In this document: in pieces, positions 27,134 through 35,821 of the stretch
Position numbering within the stretch: the stretch's first letter is position 1
Layout: each line of letters opens with the position of its first letter
Assembly (NCBI RefSeq): GCF_016765795.1
Contig: NZ_JAESVP010000008.1
Coordinates: 1 to 64,000 of the forward strand
From: Fuscibacter oryzae
GTDB lineage: Bacteria; Pseudomonadota; Alphaproteobacteria; Rhodobacterales; Rhodobacteraceae
Reading direction: 5' to 3'
Length of the DNA stretch: 64,000 nt
The notes under the pieces: generated by a model
Databases searched by the model: none
Told to the model about the DNA's origin: nothing
What the model saw: only the letters and a program-made list of their open reading frames with translations
Translations under genes and position numbers: made by a program

Positions 27134-27820
27134 ATGACTTTTACACCGACTACTGGCAGCGTGTCTCGTATCCTTGAGGAGCTTCGCACGCAGTTCGATG
27201 CATCTGAAAGCGAGATCCTCGCCGACGGCAGGCTTCTGCCAGAGCGGGAACTAATGGAGGTTCTCGGCGTCGGTCGAAGCACGCTTCGCCAAGCGCTGGA
27301 AATCCTTGAGGGCGAAGGTCTTATCGTCAGGCGGCAGGGCCATGGCACCTTCCTGAGACAGGCGGCGCCGACGACCCCTGCCATTACCGCTGATCTGTCG
27401 GTCAGGACAAGTCCCGCCGAAATTCTGGAAGTGCGCGCCGGGCTTGAGCCGATCTTGGCACGGCTGGCGGCCATGCGGGCGACACCGATGATGATCCGCA
27501 GGATGCAGCAGTTCAACCAGAACGGCGCCGATGCGAAATCGGGGCGTGACTTTGAAAAGTGGGATGGGCTTCTGCACTATGAAATCGTCCGCGCCTCAAA
27601 CAACGAACTCTATCTTGCGTTCTTTGAACAGCTTAACGCCGTGCGCATGGAGCAGGGTTGGGCGCGACTCAAGGATTCCACCTTCTCGCCGGAAGTTCAC
27701 GCCAGACTGGTGTCAGAGCACAGCCGGATCGTTGATGCTATCGCGCAACGTGACGCGGATCGCGCCGCAGATGCGATGGCACAGCATATCCGGGGCGTCA
27801 CCAGCGTCTTCGGGCTGTAG
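27134..27820 (+). CDS. GntR-family (FadR subfamily) transcriptional regulator
   Basis: A 228-residue regulator with a winged helix-turn-helix (LLPERELMEVLGVGRSTLRQA, about 34-54) and FCD domain (WDGLLHYEIVRASNNELYLAFF, EHSRIVDAIAQRDAD). It is the last gene of the hydrolase/ABC operon, 93 bases after the binding-protein gene, and probably regulates that operon through the 22113 site. An IS relic begins 6 bases after its stop codon. Confidence 0.9.
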   Translation: MTFTPTTGSVSRILEELRTQFDASESEILADGRLLPERELMEVLGVGRSTLRQALEILEGEGLIVRRQGHGTFLRQAAPTTPAITADLSVRTSPAEILEVRAGLEPILARLAAMRATPMMIRRMQQFNQNGADAKSGRDFEKWDGLLHYEIVRASNNELYLAFFEQLNAVRMEQGWARLKDSTFSPEVHARLVSEHSRIVDAIAQRDADRAADAMAQHIRGVTSVFGL

Positions 27821-27825
27821 CACAT

Positions 27826-28134
27826 TGATCTGATCCCCGGAAATTGGGCCGTTTGAAGTTGGAGTTTTCCACTACGCTTTCCTGGCTGGGCGAGGAGCGG
27901 GGTCGGATGCCCCAAAGACATTCATCATCAAGCAGCGCGAAGACGGAACGCAGGTCGCGGAAATCTGCCGGAAGGCAGGGATCAGCAAGGCCACCCAATT
28001 CATCTGGAGGAACAAGTATACCAGTCTGCTTCCGACCGAGTTGAAGCTGACGTTGCCACCGCCCAAAGGAAAAAGGAATCCGCACATGCCTCGACCCAGC
28101 TATGAGGCCTTCCGCATAGCTTAGAGGTGGATCA
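27826..28134 (+). mobile_element. Relic of an IS3-family element (copy A)
   Basis: TGATCTGATCCCCGGAAATT at 27826 looks like an IS3-family terminal repeat. From 27888 to 28124 a frame encodes a decayed OrfA (KTFIIKQREDG, QVAEICRKAGISKATQFIW, KYTSLLPTELK) that then runs into LTLPPPK instead of the normal coiled-coil. The start codon is gone. A relic with the same break and tail lies at 45003. GGATCA near 28134 may be the other end. Confidence 0.65.
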
Positions 28135-28288
28135 ATTCTAGATGGACAACCCGGGTCAGTTCCATACGGAAATCAACACTGGTATCTTCGATCTGGCTGC
28201 CACGGTCACAGTAAACTCTTCCCGCTGATAACGCCGCCAGCAGCAGAACGTCGGAGCCCTCGCAGAGCAGCACGACCGCTCCTTACCT

Positions 28289-28460
28289 TTACTCCGGCGG
28301 CGGCAACTGCATGAGGGATGGCACATAGACGGCTTTGGCATGCTTGCGGTTCCAGCGGGCGATGATGCCCCGGAAGCCCCAGGATGCCGCTATGCTCTCG
28401 TCTCGATCGAGCAGGAAAATACCGCCATCAAGGTCGGTGATCTTGCCCGTAAGAGAAAGC
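28289..28460 (-). pseudogene. C-terminal coding remnant, family not recognised
   Basis: On the minus strand a coherent frame reads LTGKITDLDGGIFLLDRDES, then SWGFRGIIARWNRKHAKAVY and PSLMQLPPPE before a TAA at 28289-28291. It has the texture of a real protein end and no start codon. The frame is disturbed by stops upstream of 28460. I cannot name the family. It sits between the IS relic and the ALDH gene, so it is probably debris from a rearrangement. Confidence 0.4.
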
Positions 28461-28489
28461 TAGCTCATTGCAGTCAACGTAAGTTGCCG

Positions 28490-29959
28490 TCACTTAATGT
28501 ACCACCCCCATGGGTCGTTGCTGACCAGCCGGGTGATCTGTTTGGTTTCCAGATAGTTATCCAGCCCCCAACGCCCCAGCTCGCGCCCGATGCCCGACTG
28601 TTTGTAGCCGCCCCAGGGGGCCTCTGTGAAGGTGGGCTGCGAACAGTTGATCCAGACGATCCCGGCGCGGAAGGCCGCCGCGACCCGCTCGCACCGCGCG
28701 TCATCGGCCGACATCACCGCCGCCGCCAGACCAAAGCGAGAGTCATTGGCCAGTGCGATGGCCTCATCCTCGGTGTCAAAGGGGCGAATGCAGACCACCG
28801 GGCCAAAGATTTCCTCGACCCATGCGTCGGCCGTCAGGGGCACATCGGTCAGCACGGTGGGCGCGACCCAAAACCCCTTGCCCCGCCCCGCAACCTTGCC
28901 ACCGCAGGCGACCGTCGCGCCCTGTTCCACGGCACGCTCGATATGGCGCAGCACATCGTCATACTGCCCCTTGTTGACCAGCGGTCCCAGCAGGGTGCCG
29001 GGTTCCAGACCGTTGCCGATGCTGATCTTGCCCGCCTCTTCCACCAGCCGCGCCAGCAGGGGCGCATAAAGCGCGCGTTCGACCAGCACTCGGCTGGTGG
29101 CCGAACAAACCTGCCCCTGGTTCCAGAAAATGCCGAACATGATCCATTCGACGGCCTTTTCTATGTCGCTGTCGGCAAAGACGACAAAGGGCGATTTGCC
29201 GCCCAGTTCCAGCGACACGCGTTTGATGTCGCGCGCGCCCGCCGCCATGATGCGCGACCCCACCGGGCCGGACCCGGTAAAGGCCACCTTGTCCACCTGC
29301 GGATGGTCGATCAGCGCCTGCCCCACCACCGACCCCTTGCCCGACAGCACGTTCAGCACCCCCGGCGGCAGACCCGCCGCCGTGGCAATCGCCCCCAGCT
29401 CCAGCGCGGTCAGCGAGGTGGTCTCGGCCGGTTTCAGAACCATGGTGCAGCCAGCGGCCAGCGCGGGGGCGACCTTCCACGAGGCCATCAGCAGGGGATA
29501 GTTCCATGGCACGATCGCCACGGCGACGCCCAAGGGTTCGCGCACCGCCTTGGCGGTGAACCGCCCGTCGGCCAGGGCGATGGGTTCCACCTCCCCATCC
29601 AGTTCCTCGGCCAGATCGGCGTAATAATCGAAACAGCCCGCCGCATCGCCCAGATCCCATTCCGCCTCTGGCAGGGGCTTGCCGTTGTCGCGCACCTCCA
29701 GCCGGGCCAGTTCGGGCAGACGGTCGCGGATGCCTTGGGCCATGGCGCGCAGGTAGACCGCGCGTTCCTTGCCGGTCAGGCGCGGCCAGGGGCCATGGTC
29801 GAATGCGGCGCGGGCGGCGGCCACGGCGGCCTCGGCATCGGGGGCGGTGGCGGCGGGGATGTGGTGAAACACCTCCTCGGTCGCCGGGTCGATCACCGGC
29901 AGGGTGCCGCCCTGAACCGGGGCAACCCATTGACCGTTGATGAAAAGCTGTGTCTGCAT
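28490..29959 (-). CDS. Betaine-aldehyde-dehydrogenase-like ALDH
   Basis: A 489-residue ALDH starting MQTQLFINGQWVAP after a GAGGAA ribosome binding site. Oxyanion Asn in VPWNYPLLMASWKVAPALAA, general base Glu in LELGGKSPF, catalytic Cys in NQGQVCSATSRVLV, and C-terminal WGGYKQSGIGRELG. The CSATSR wording is typical of plant-type BADH and aminoaldehyde dehydrogenases, which oxidise positively charged aldehydes. It is the last gene of the operon with the GMC at 30471, so it probably oxidises that enzyme's aldehyde product. Confidence 0.9.
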   Translation of the reverse strand: MQTQLFINGQWVAPVQGGTLPVIDPATEEVFHHIPAATAPDAEAAVAAARAAFDHGPWPRLTGKERAVYLRAMAQGIRDRLPELARLEVRDNGKPLPEAEWDLGDAAGCFDYYADLAEELDGEVEPIALADGRFTAKAVREPLGVAVAIVPWNYPLLMASWKVAPALAAGCTMVLKPAETTSLTALELGAIATAAGLPPGVLNVLSGKGSVVGQALIDHPQVDKVAFTGSGPVGSRIMAAGARDIKRVSLELGGKSPFVVFADSDIEKAVEWIMFGIFWNQGQVCSATSRVLVERALYAPLLARLVEEAGKISIGNGLEPGTLLGPLVNKGQYDDVLRHIERAVEQGATVACGGKVAGRGKGFWVAPTVLTDVPLTADAWVEEIFGPVVCIRPFDTEDEAIALANDSRFGLAAAVMSADDARCERVAAAFRAGIVWINCSQPTFTEAPWGGYKQSGIGRELGRWGLDNYLETKQITRLVSNDPWGWYIK

Positions 29960-30049
29960 GATTTCCTCAGATATGGTCAATCTGCCCGACCTCGCAGGCA
30001 AGAGCAGATTTTGGTCCTGTGTGGGTGCTCTTGGGGCCCCGATGATTTT

Positions 30050-30466
30050 TCATGGTGCACCGCGATTGTTTTCCATGACCGGATCAAGAATGCCCGTCAT
30101 GTACTCGTCTGCAAAATCGCTGACGCCCGCGGGATTTCTCCGCTCAAGCGGATAGTTCAACGCAAGCAGGACATCGCGGGCCATATAGTAAGCGCCGCTG
30201 ATCATCCGTGAAAGCAGGGCGAAGTTGGCTGGAACGCATTCGGCATAAATCTTTACCCCGGCCAGATCGCTAAAATCGGGTAGATCGCTGATCGACTTGG
30301 TCAGGCTCTCTTGCGATGCCCCGCTGGCGCCGGCTGCGACCTGCAGCAGACGGTCGATCTCCGGCACGGTCGAGAACGCCGGCTTGCTGCCGCCGGCAGG
30401 CATCAGAATATCTCCAAGCTGCTTCAATCGCGACAGTTCAGCATCAGTCAAGTTGGGTTTCATCAT
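30050..30466 (-). CDS. Gluconate-2-dehydrogenase subunit-3-like protein
   Basis: A 138-residue protein with the small-subunit pattern (MKPNLTDAELSRLKQLGDIL, LMPAGG, and a C-terminal region with PLERRNPAGVSDFADEYM). The small subunit of membrane-bound gluconate or sorbitol dehydrogenases normally carries a Tat signal that exports the complex. Here none is seen, so the pair may work in the cytoplasm. The gene sits 4 bases after the GMC stop codon, which makes it that enzyme's partner. Confidence 0.75.
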   Translation of the reverse strand: MMKPNLTDAELSRLKQLGDILMPAGGSKPAFSTVPEIDRLLQVAAGASGASQESLTKSISDLPDFSDLAGVKIYAECVPANFALLSRMISGAYYMARDVLLALNYPLERRNPAGVSDFADEYMTGILDPVMENNRGAP

Positions 30467-30470
30467 CGCA

Positions 30471-32081
30471 TCACCCTATGAAATCGCGCTTGGTTTCAAT
30501 GATGTGCTCGGCGGTCCGCAAAGCCCATGCGGCAATTGTCGCCGTTGGGTTAACGGCGCCACTGGTCACCATAACGCTGCCATCTACAATGAATAGATTG
30601 GGCACTTCATGCGCCCTGCCCCAGCGGTCGACCACTGATTGGCGGGGATCGTTACCGCAGCGCGCGGTCCCCAGAAGATGGCCCGGCTGCTCGGTCCACA
30701 GACGGTGACGGAAGATGTGCTTTGCCCCCGCCGCCTGATGCATCTCGACCATGCGATCCAGCATGTAGTCGATGCTTTTCCAACTATTCTCGCTGATCCG
30801 GTAATTCACCTTAGGTGCCGGAATGCCATCGCTGTCCTTCAGATCGGGATCCAGCGAGATACAGTTGCTCTCTTCAGGCAAGTCCTCGATATTGGCTGCC
30901 CAAGACAGGGCGTGGCCTGCATAGCGGTCGAGATGGTGGATAGCCTGCCCCCAGCGCTCTTCAAACGGGAGGTCATCAAATTCGCGCAGGACCGAAAGCA
31001 CACCCGGGCGCGGCATCAGGTTCATCTTGGCGCCGCGATAAAACCCACGTGCGGCGTCGGTCTCGTAGAATTGGAGCGAATACATCAGCTGACCCGCAGG
31101 TCCGCGCCAACCTTCTACGTCGTCATCATAAAGGCCCACCGCCTCGGTATTCGGGTGCAACATCAGGTTTTTGCCGACCAAGCCCGAGCCGTTGGCAAGC
31201 CCGTCGGGGAACGCGGCAGATTTGGACAGTTGTAAAAGCCGCGCAGTGCCGATGCCATTGGCCGCCAAAATGACGATGCGCGCCTTTTGCAGGTGCTCAG
31301 CCCCGTTGCGGTCGATCCAGATTGCGCCCTCGGCATTGCCCTTTGCGTTCACAGTCACCTCGCGCACGCGGGCACCAGTGACCAGCCGTGCCCCGGCAAC
31401 CACCGCATGGGGCCAGTAGCCCAGATCAAACGACGCCTTGGCGCCTGCGGGACAGCCGGACTCGCAGACACCCCAACGCACGCATTGGGCGAGATTCTTG
31501 TGCTTGAAGGTCGGAATGGCCTGCGTCCCAGGCCACCAGTGCCAGCCAAGGCCATTCATTGCCTGCGCCATCCGGACGCCGCCCTTGCCCAGCGGGTGGG
31601 GCGGCATCTCATAATCCTGCGGCGGATAGGCCGGATCGCCCCCAAGGCCCGCAACACCCAGAAAGGCGTCGATGCGGCTATAGAAGGGCTCAAGCTCCTC
31701 ATACGAGATCGGCCAATCATCGCAAATGCCGTCCTGCGTGCGCAGCCGAAAGTCTGATGGCTTCAGCCGCAACCAGTGGGCACCGAACAGAATGCTCGAA
31801 CCACCAACCGCACCAAACATGATCGGACTCAGATCGGACTCGCTGACGTTCAGCGGATAATCGGCGGGGCGCTGGCGCGTGTTCGGATTGGGATTCCACT
31901 GGGTCTGCTGCAGCAGTTCATACTCTGGTCGATTGCCGGGATAATCGTTCGGGCTCATCCAGTCGCCCTGCTCAAGGCAGACCACGCTCATGCCCGCCAT
32001 CGCCAGCGTATGGGCGGCGACGGAACCTGATGGCCCGGCGCCGATGATCAGAACATCAACATCTTCCAGCGTCTTGGTCAT
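30471..32081 (-). CDS. GMC oxidoreductase, gluconate/sorbitol-dehydrogenase large-subunit type
   Basis: A 536-residue flavoprotein. FAD-binding motif LIIGAGPSGSVAAHTLA (about residues 10-27), AVGGSSILFGAHWLRL in the GMC signature position, a cysteine-rich stretch CVRWGVCESGCPAGAKAS, and the active-site region HLLGTARCGNDP with NPTATIAAWALRTAEH at the C-terminus. The cysteine spacing and partner small subunit place it with the gluconate 2-dehydrogenase group, different from the four choline-dehydrogenase-type GMCs in this window. No signal peptide. It is the first gene of the operon that ends with the ALDH at 28490, preceded by the shared operator at 32159. Confidence 0.88.
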   Translation of the reverse strand: MTKTLEDVDVLIIGAGPSGSVAAHTLAMAGMSVVCLEQGDWMSPNDYPGNRPEYELLQQTQWNPNPNTRQRPADYPLNVSESDLSPIMFGAVGGSSILFGAHWLRLKPSDFRLRTQDGICDDWPISYEELEPFYSRIDAFLGVAGLGGDPAYPPQDYEMPPHPLGKGGVRMAQAMNGLGWHWWPGTQAIPTFKHKNLAQCVRWGVCESGCPAGAKASFDLGYWPHAVVAGARLVTGARVREVTVNAKGNAEGAIWIDRNGAEHLQKARIVILAANGIGTARLLQLSKSAAFPDGLANGSGLVGKNLMLHPNTEAVGLYDDDVEGWRGPAGQLMYSLQFYETDAARGFYRGAKMNLMPRPGVLSVLREFDDLPFEERWGQAIHHLDRYAGHALSWAANIEDLPEESNCISLDPDLKDSDGIPAPKVNYRISENSWKSIDYMLDRMVEMHQAAGAKHIFRHRLWTEQPGHLLGTARCGNDPRQSVVDRWGRAHEVPNLFIVDGSVMVTSGAVNPTATIAAWALRTAEHIIETKRDFIG

Positions 32082-32158
32082 ATCCCGTCCCTGTCAGAGC
32101 CTGCGGCAGCGGCGGCCGCGCGGCAGTGTGTTGCATTGCGCCTATGCCCTCAAATCAA

Positions 32159-32190
32159 TGCTGACACAATGTCGACTATGTGTCCACAAT
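32159..32190. promoter_or_regulatory. Shared operator-like sequence, copy 1
   Basis: The stretch begins TGCTGACACA, contains TGTCGAC and ends TGTCCACAAT. It is identical at 26 of 32 positions to 41640-41671. It lies 78 bases upstream of the GMC gene start, where a repressor or activator would act. The TGTCGAC core has dyad symmetry typical of FadR-type GntR sites. Confidence 0.65.
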
Positions 32191-32288
32191 GATTCTTGAT
32201 ACTAGAATTCCACCTCGACAAGGGGTGCGGATCTAGTGGCGTCGTAATCCAGATAGTGCCCGCGCAGCGCCTGAAGAACCGATCTGGG

Positions 32289-33035
32289 TCAGATGTCGGC
32301 CCATCCGCCATCAACCCGCAAGTCAGCGCCGTTGATATAGCTCGCACGGGAGCTAGCGAGAAAAGCGAAGGTCTCCGCGATCTCCTCGGGACGTCCAAGT
32401 CTGCCTGCGACGGTCAGACCAGCCTCGAAGGTCTTGGCATCGGCGACGACCTGGGGGTCGGACGAAAACTTGTCAAAGATCGGGGTGTCGATCGGCCCAG
32501 GCGCTACGCCGTTGACCCGAATGCCCCGCGGCGCGAGTTCGGCCGCAAGCGTTCGCACGACGGATCGCAGCGCGGCTTTGGTTGCCGAATAGACAAGCTG
32601 GCCGGGGATTCCCAGGACGTCATTCGCGCTGGTAGTGAACAGAATTACGCCGCCGGACTGCATGAAAGGCAGGCAGGTCTGTGCGGTGAAAATCGCCCCC
32701 TTGAGGTTGATGTCAATCTCGCGATCAAAGGTTGCCTCGTTAACTTCGGCGATCCGAGAAGTCAGGCAGACGCCAGCATTGCAGATCAGCACATCGACAC
32801 GCCCGCCAGTGGCCTTGATACGGTCCGCCAGCGCCGACAGCAGCACCGGACGGCCAACGTCAATGGCAAGCCCCTGCGTCCCCCCCCCGATACTGGCGAC
32901 AGCGGCATCCACCCGCCCCGGATCGTTGCCAATCAACAGCACCTCGGCCCCCTGCGCCGCGAACAGTTTTGCCGTGGCCAGACCAATCCCGGTCGTACCT
33001 CCGGTTACGACAACCTTTTTGCCCGAAAAGTCCAT
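32289..33035 (-). CDS. Short-chain dehydrogenase/reductase
   Basis: A 248-residue classical SDR: cofactor motif TGGTTGIG (about 12-19), NAG in ICNAGVC, catalytic Ser in LFTTSAND and YSATK (Tyr/Lys) in LVYSATKAALRS, then PG motif GVAPGPIDTP. It would oxidise or reduce a hydroxyl in a pathway intermediate. Its gene follows the GntR gene by 49 bases and closes the long leftward operon that starts with the PotD-like gene at 41594. Confidence 0.92.
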   Translation of the reverse strand: MDFSGKKVVVTGGTTGIGLATAKLFAAQGAEVLLIGNDPGRVDAAVASIGGGTQGLAIDVGRPVLLSALADRIKATGGRVDVLICNAGVCLTSRIAEVNEATFDREIDINLKGAIFTAQTCLPFMQSGGVILFTTSANDVLGIPGQLVYSATKAALRSVVRTLAAELAPRGIRVNGVAPGPIDTPIFDKFSSDPQVVADAKTFEAGLTVAGRLGRPEEIAETFAFLASSRASYINGADLRVDGGWADI

Positions 33036-33084
33036 CTGACCCTCTTGCTATGCGCCGCCCGTTTTGGCGGCTGTGCTTCGGGCC

Positions 33085-33888
33085 TTAGCCCGACGATTTA
33101 ACGGTGACGTCAGCAAGTTCTGACGACATGACATGCCGCAGAACACGCTTGCGAAACAGAACGGCATGTTCATAGCCCAGCCGCTCTGCCCGATCCGCAT
33201 CCCTGGCTTCGATGGCAGCCGTGATTTCGGCATGTTCATCGGCCAGCGAGGCGCGACCGTCACCCTGAGGCATGATTTCGAACGAGTAATTCATGTGCAT
33301 CAGTCGCTTGCCTTCATCCAGCAGGCGACCATACAGCATGGCGAAATACTTGTTCCGACCGGCCTCGGCGATGGCCATATGATATTCGTAGTTCGCAGCC
33401 AGCATCTCGGACAAGTTGGAAGCCGCCTGATACTCGGCAAATTTTCCCTGATAGGTGCGGATCTTTTCAAGATCGGTGGCGGTGCGATGGGTGGCGGCCA
33501 GCCGAGTAACGGCCCGCTGCGTCAGTTCCAGGGCATCGAGAAAAGCTGGCAGCATGCCAATGTCGAGGTTTGACACGATCGTGCTGCGGTTTGGAAGAAC
33601 CGTCACCAGCCCCTCGCCTGACAGCCGCACAATAGCCTCGCGGATGGGCGAACGTGACATGCCGAAACGTTTGGACAGGCTGACCTCGTCCAGCACCTCA
33701 CCGGGCCTCAGCACCATGGTCAGGATCTCATGGCGCAATGTCTCATAGGTGGTTGAGGCGCTGCTGCCACGCGGGCCGCGAACGATCTCGGTCTCTTCTG
33801 CCTCATCCATGCGCTGATCCTCTGTCCCGCCAGCCTTCTGAACTGACTTTGTGACACGGGCGGCACGTGCTCGCAAAGCCTGTGTCAT
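33085..33888 (-). CDS. GntR-family (FadR subfamily) regulator of block B
   Basis: A 267-residue regulator. The start ATG at 33888 overlaps the TGA of the upstream PotA-like gene (ATGA), which fixes it; an internal ATG at 33810 is an alternative. The winged helix-turn-helix (VLDEVSLSKRFGMSRSPIREA) is at about residues 62-82, followed by the FCD domain (EYHMAIAEAGRNKYF, DEHAEITAAIEARDA). It is a paralogue of the regulator at 46002. Being inside the operon it controls, it probably gives feedback control through the 41640 and 32159 sites. Confidence 0.9.
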   Translation of the reverse strand: MTQALRARAARVTKSVQKAGGTEDQRMDEAEETEIVRGPRGSSASTTYETLRHEILTMVLRPGEVLDEVSLSKRFGMSRSPIREAIVRLSGEGLVTVLPNRSTIVSNLDIGMLPAFLDALELTQRAVTRLAATHRTATDLEKIRTYQGKFAEYQAASNLSEMLAANYEYHMAIAEAGRNKYFAMLYGRLLDEGKRLMHMNYSFEIMPQGDGRASLADEHAEITAAIEARDADRAERLGYEHAVLFRKRVLRHVMSSELADVTVKSSG

Positions 33889-35000
33889 GCGGTCAACACT
33901 GCAACGGCAGCCTCGCTCCACTTCAGATGAACCTTCTGGCCCATAGCCAGTGGGAGGGCATCCGGCGGGCGCACGGTTTGCGACCGCATTTCAGTGCCGT
34001 TGTCCAGCCTTGCGGTATAGACTACCCGGCTGCCGATCGGTTGAATCTGGGTGATCTCGGCCAAAGCGCCGTTGATCTCCGGCGCAGTGCCAACGGTGCT
34101 GTCGCTCAGGCTCACGGTCTCTGGTCGGATCGAAACGTGAACTTTTTGTCCATCTGCAAGCCCCTTGGGCAGGTGCGATGCCCGCATGCGGCCCGCCAGT
34201 CCCTCCAGCACGGCATCATCGCCCGCCCCGCTGCGCACTTCGGCCGGCAAGATATTCGTTTCGCCAAGAAACTTGGCCGCGAACAGCGAGACAGGATGAA
34301 AATAGAGCTCGTCTGGTGTGCCCAATTGTTCGATCCGCCCATGGTTCATCAATACGATCCGAGATGACAGGATCATCGCCTCGTCCTGATCATGGGTCAC
34401 ATAGACAAAGGTAGTGCCGGTTTCGCGCTGAATGCGCTTCAACTCGGACAGCATGTGATGCCGGATCTTCAGGTCAAGTGCGGCCAGAGGTTCATCCAGC
34501 AACAAAAGCTGCGGCTCGTTGGCAAGCGCGCGGGCCAACGCGACACGCTGCGACTGCCCGCCTGAAAGTTCGTGAATCCAACGGGTCGCCATCGTGTCCA
34601 TCTGGACCATCTTCAGCATCCGGCCGACGCGTTCGTTAATTCTTGCCGCTGGCCAGTTCTTCAGCCGAAGACCGAAGGCAACATTGTCGAAGACATCCAG
34701 ATGTGGAAACAGCGCATAGCGCTGAAAGACCATGTTGATCGGGCGCTTTTCAGGCGGAAGCCGACGCATGTCGGCCCCCCGCAGTTGCAGGCTGCCCGCC
34801 GTCGGGTCCTCGAAACCGGCGATGATCCGCATCAGCGTGGTCTTGCCGCAGCCAGAGGGGCCAAGGAACGTCAAGATTTCTCCCTCGCGCACATCAAGAT
34901 CAATGTCGCGCAGCGCCGTAAAGGTGCCGAACTTCTTTTCAAGACCCTGCATCGAAATGATCGACGTCCGGTCCGGCACGGGAAGAGTTTGGGTGGACAT
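33885..35000 (-). CDS. PotA-like ABC transporter ATP-binding protein (block B)
   Basis: A 371-residue ATPase with Walker A GPSGCGKTT, Q-loop VFQRYALFPHLD, signature ELSGGQSQRVALARAL, Walker B LLLLDEPLAALD, switch YVTHDQDEAM and a C-terminal TOBE domain. A GGAGG precedes the ATG at 35000; a start 4 codons upstream is also open. Close to the ATPase at 14145, so the two transporter sets are paralogous. Energises the permeases at 35021-36730. Confidence 0.93.
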   Translation of the reverse strand: MSTQTLPVPDRTSIISMQGLEKKFGTFTALRDIDLDVREGEILTFLGPSGCGKTTLMRIIAGFEDPTAGSLQLRGADMRRLPPEKRPINMVFQRYALFPHLDVFDNVAFGLRLKNWPAARINERVGRMLKMVQMDTMATRWIHELSGGQSQRVALARALANEPQLLLLDEPLAALDLKIRHHMLSELKRIQRETGTTFVYVTHDQDEAMILSSRIVLMNHGRIEQLGTPDELYFHPVSLFAAKFLGETNILPAEVRSGAGDDAVLEGLAGRMRASHLPKGLADGQKVHVSIRPETVSLSDSTVGTAPEINGALAEITQIQPIGSRVVYTARLDNGTEMRSQTVRPPDALPLAMGQKVHLKWSEAAVAVLTA

Positions 35001-35020
35001 GGCCGCCTCCATTCACAATC

Positions 35021-35812
35021 TCATTCGTTTTCCGCACGGCGCGCCTGAGCGCGGCGGCGTTGCATCAGGAAGAAAAGGCCGCCCAGCAGCAGGCTTGCAA
35101 GTGACAGGCCCATTGCCAGAACCGAGGCCGCGTTGATGGTCGGGTTCACAGTGCGCCGCATCATCGACAGGATGTAAAACGGGAGGGTATTCTTTTCACC
35201 CACGACAAAGACAGTGATCACCACCTCGTCGAAGGACAGCGCAAAGGACAACAGCATCCCCCCCATCAGCGTCGGGAAAAGGATCGGCAGGGTCACCAGC
35301 CGGAAGGTCTGCACGGGCGTCGCCCCCAGATCACGAGCAGCCTCTTCAAGGCTTGCGTCGAAGTAGGCGACCCGCGACCGGACCGTCTCGATGAAGAACG
35401 GCAGCGTGAACAGCGTATGCGCGATGGTCACGGTCCAAAGCGAGCGGTAGATTCCCAGTCGCTCGAACAGGGCCAGAAGGGCAATGCCAAGAAACAGGCC
35501 GGGCAAGGCAATCGGCGCGAAGGTCAGCATGTTGAATGTGGCCAACGACCGCTTCGGCAGACGCGGCAGGGCAAGGGCCGCAAGCGTGCCAAGTATTCCC
35601 GTCAACACCGACGCCGCAACCGCAACGATGGTCGAATTTTTCAGCGCCGCAAGGAATTGCGGATCGTCCAGAATAGCCCTGAACCACTTCAGGCTGAAAC
35701 CCTCGAAGGGAAAGCTCAACGCTGGGGAGGAGTGGAAGGCAAACAGCGTGATAACAGCCAGCGGGCCGAACAGGAACAGCAGGTAAAGCCAGACATAGGT
35801 GCGCAGGACCAT
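35021..35812 (-). CDS. PotC-like ABC transporter permease (block B)
   Basis: A 263-residue membrane protein, about six helices, permease loop EEAARDLGATPVQTF then LVTLPILFPTL. The opening MVLRTYVWLYLLFLFGPLAV is typical of PotC/YdcV. It overlaps nothing but lies 9 bases from its PotB-like partner and 20 bases from the ATPase gene. Confidence 0.92.
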   Translation of the reverse strand: MVLRTYVWLYLLFLFGPLAVITLFAFHSSPALSFPFEGFSLKWFRAILDDPQFLAALKNSTIVAVAASVLTGILGTLAALALPRLPKRSLATFNMLTFAPIALPGLFLGIALLALFERLGIYRSLWTVTIAHTLFTLPFFIETVRSRVAYFDASLEEAARDLGATPVQTFRLVTLPILFPTLMGGMLLSFALSFDEVVITVFVVGEKNTLPFYILSMMRRTVNPTINAASVLAMGLSLASLLLGGLFFLMQRRRAQARRAENE

Positions 35813-35821
35813 GGGAACCTC

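Larger units (their letters stand above)
27821..28489. other. Rearranged intergenic stretch between GntR and ALDH genes
   Basis: This 670-base stretch holds the IS3 relic and the unrecognised coding remnant and no intact gene. It separates catabolic block A from block B. Confidence 0.5.

Noticed and set aside
28340-30211. A 623-codon open frame on the plus strand
   Set aside because: It lies entirely opposite the ALDH gene, has Arg/Gly/His-rich composition without any family motif, and is a mirror of a high-GC gene.
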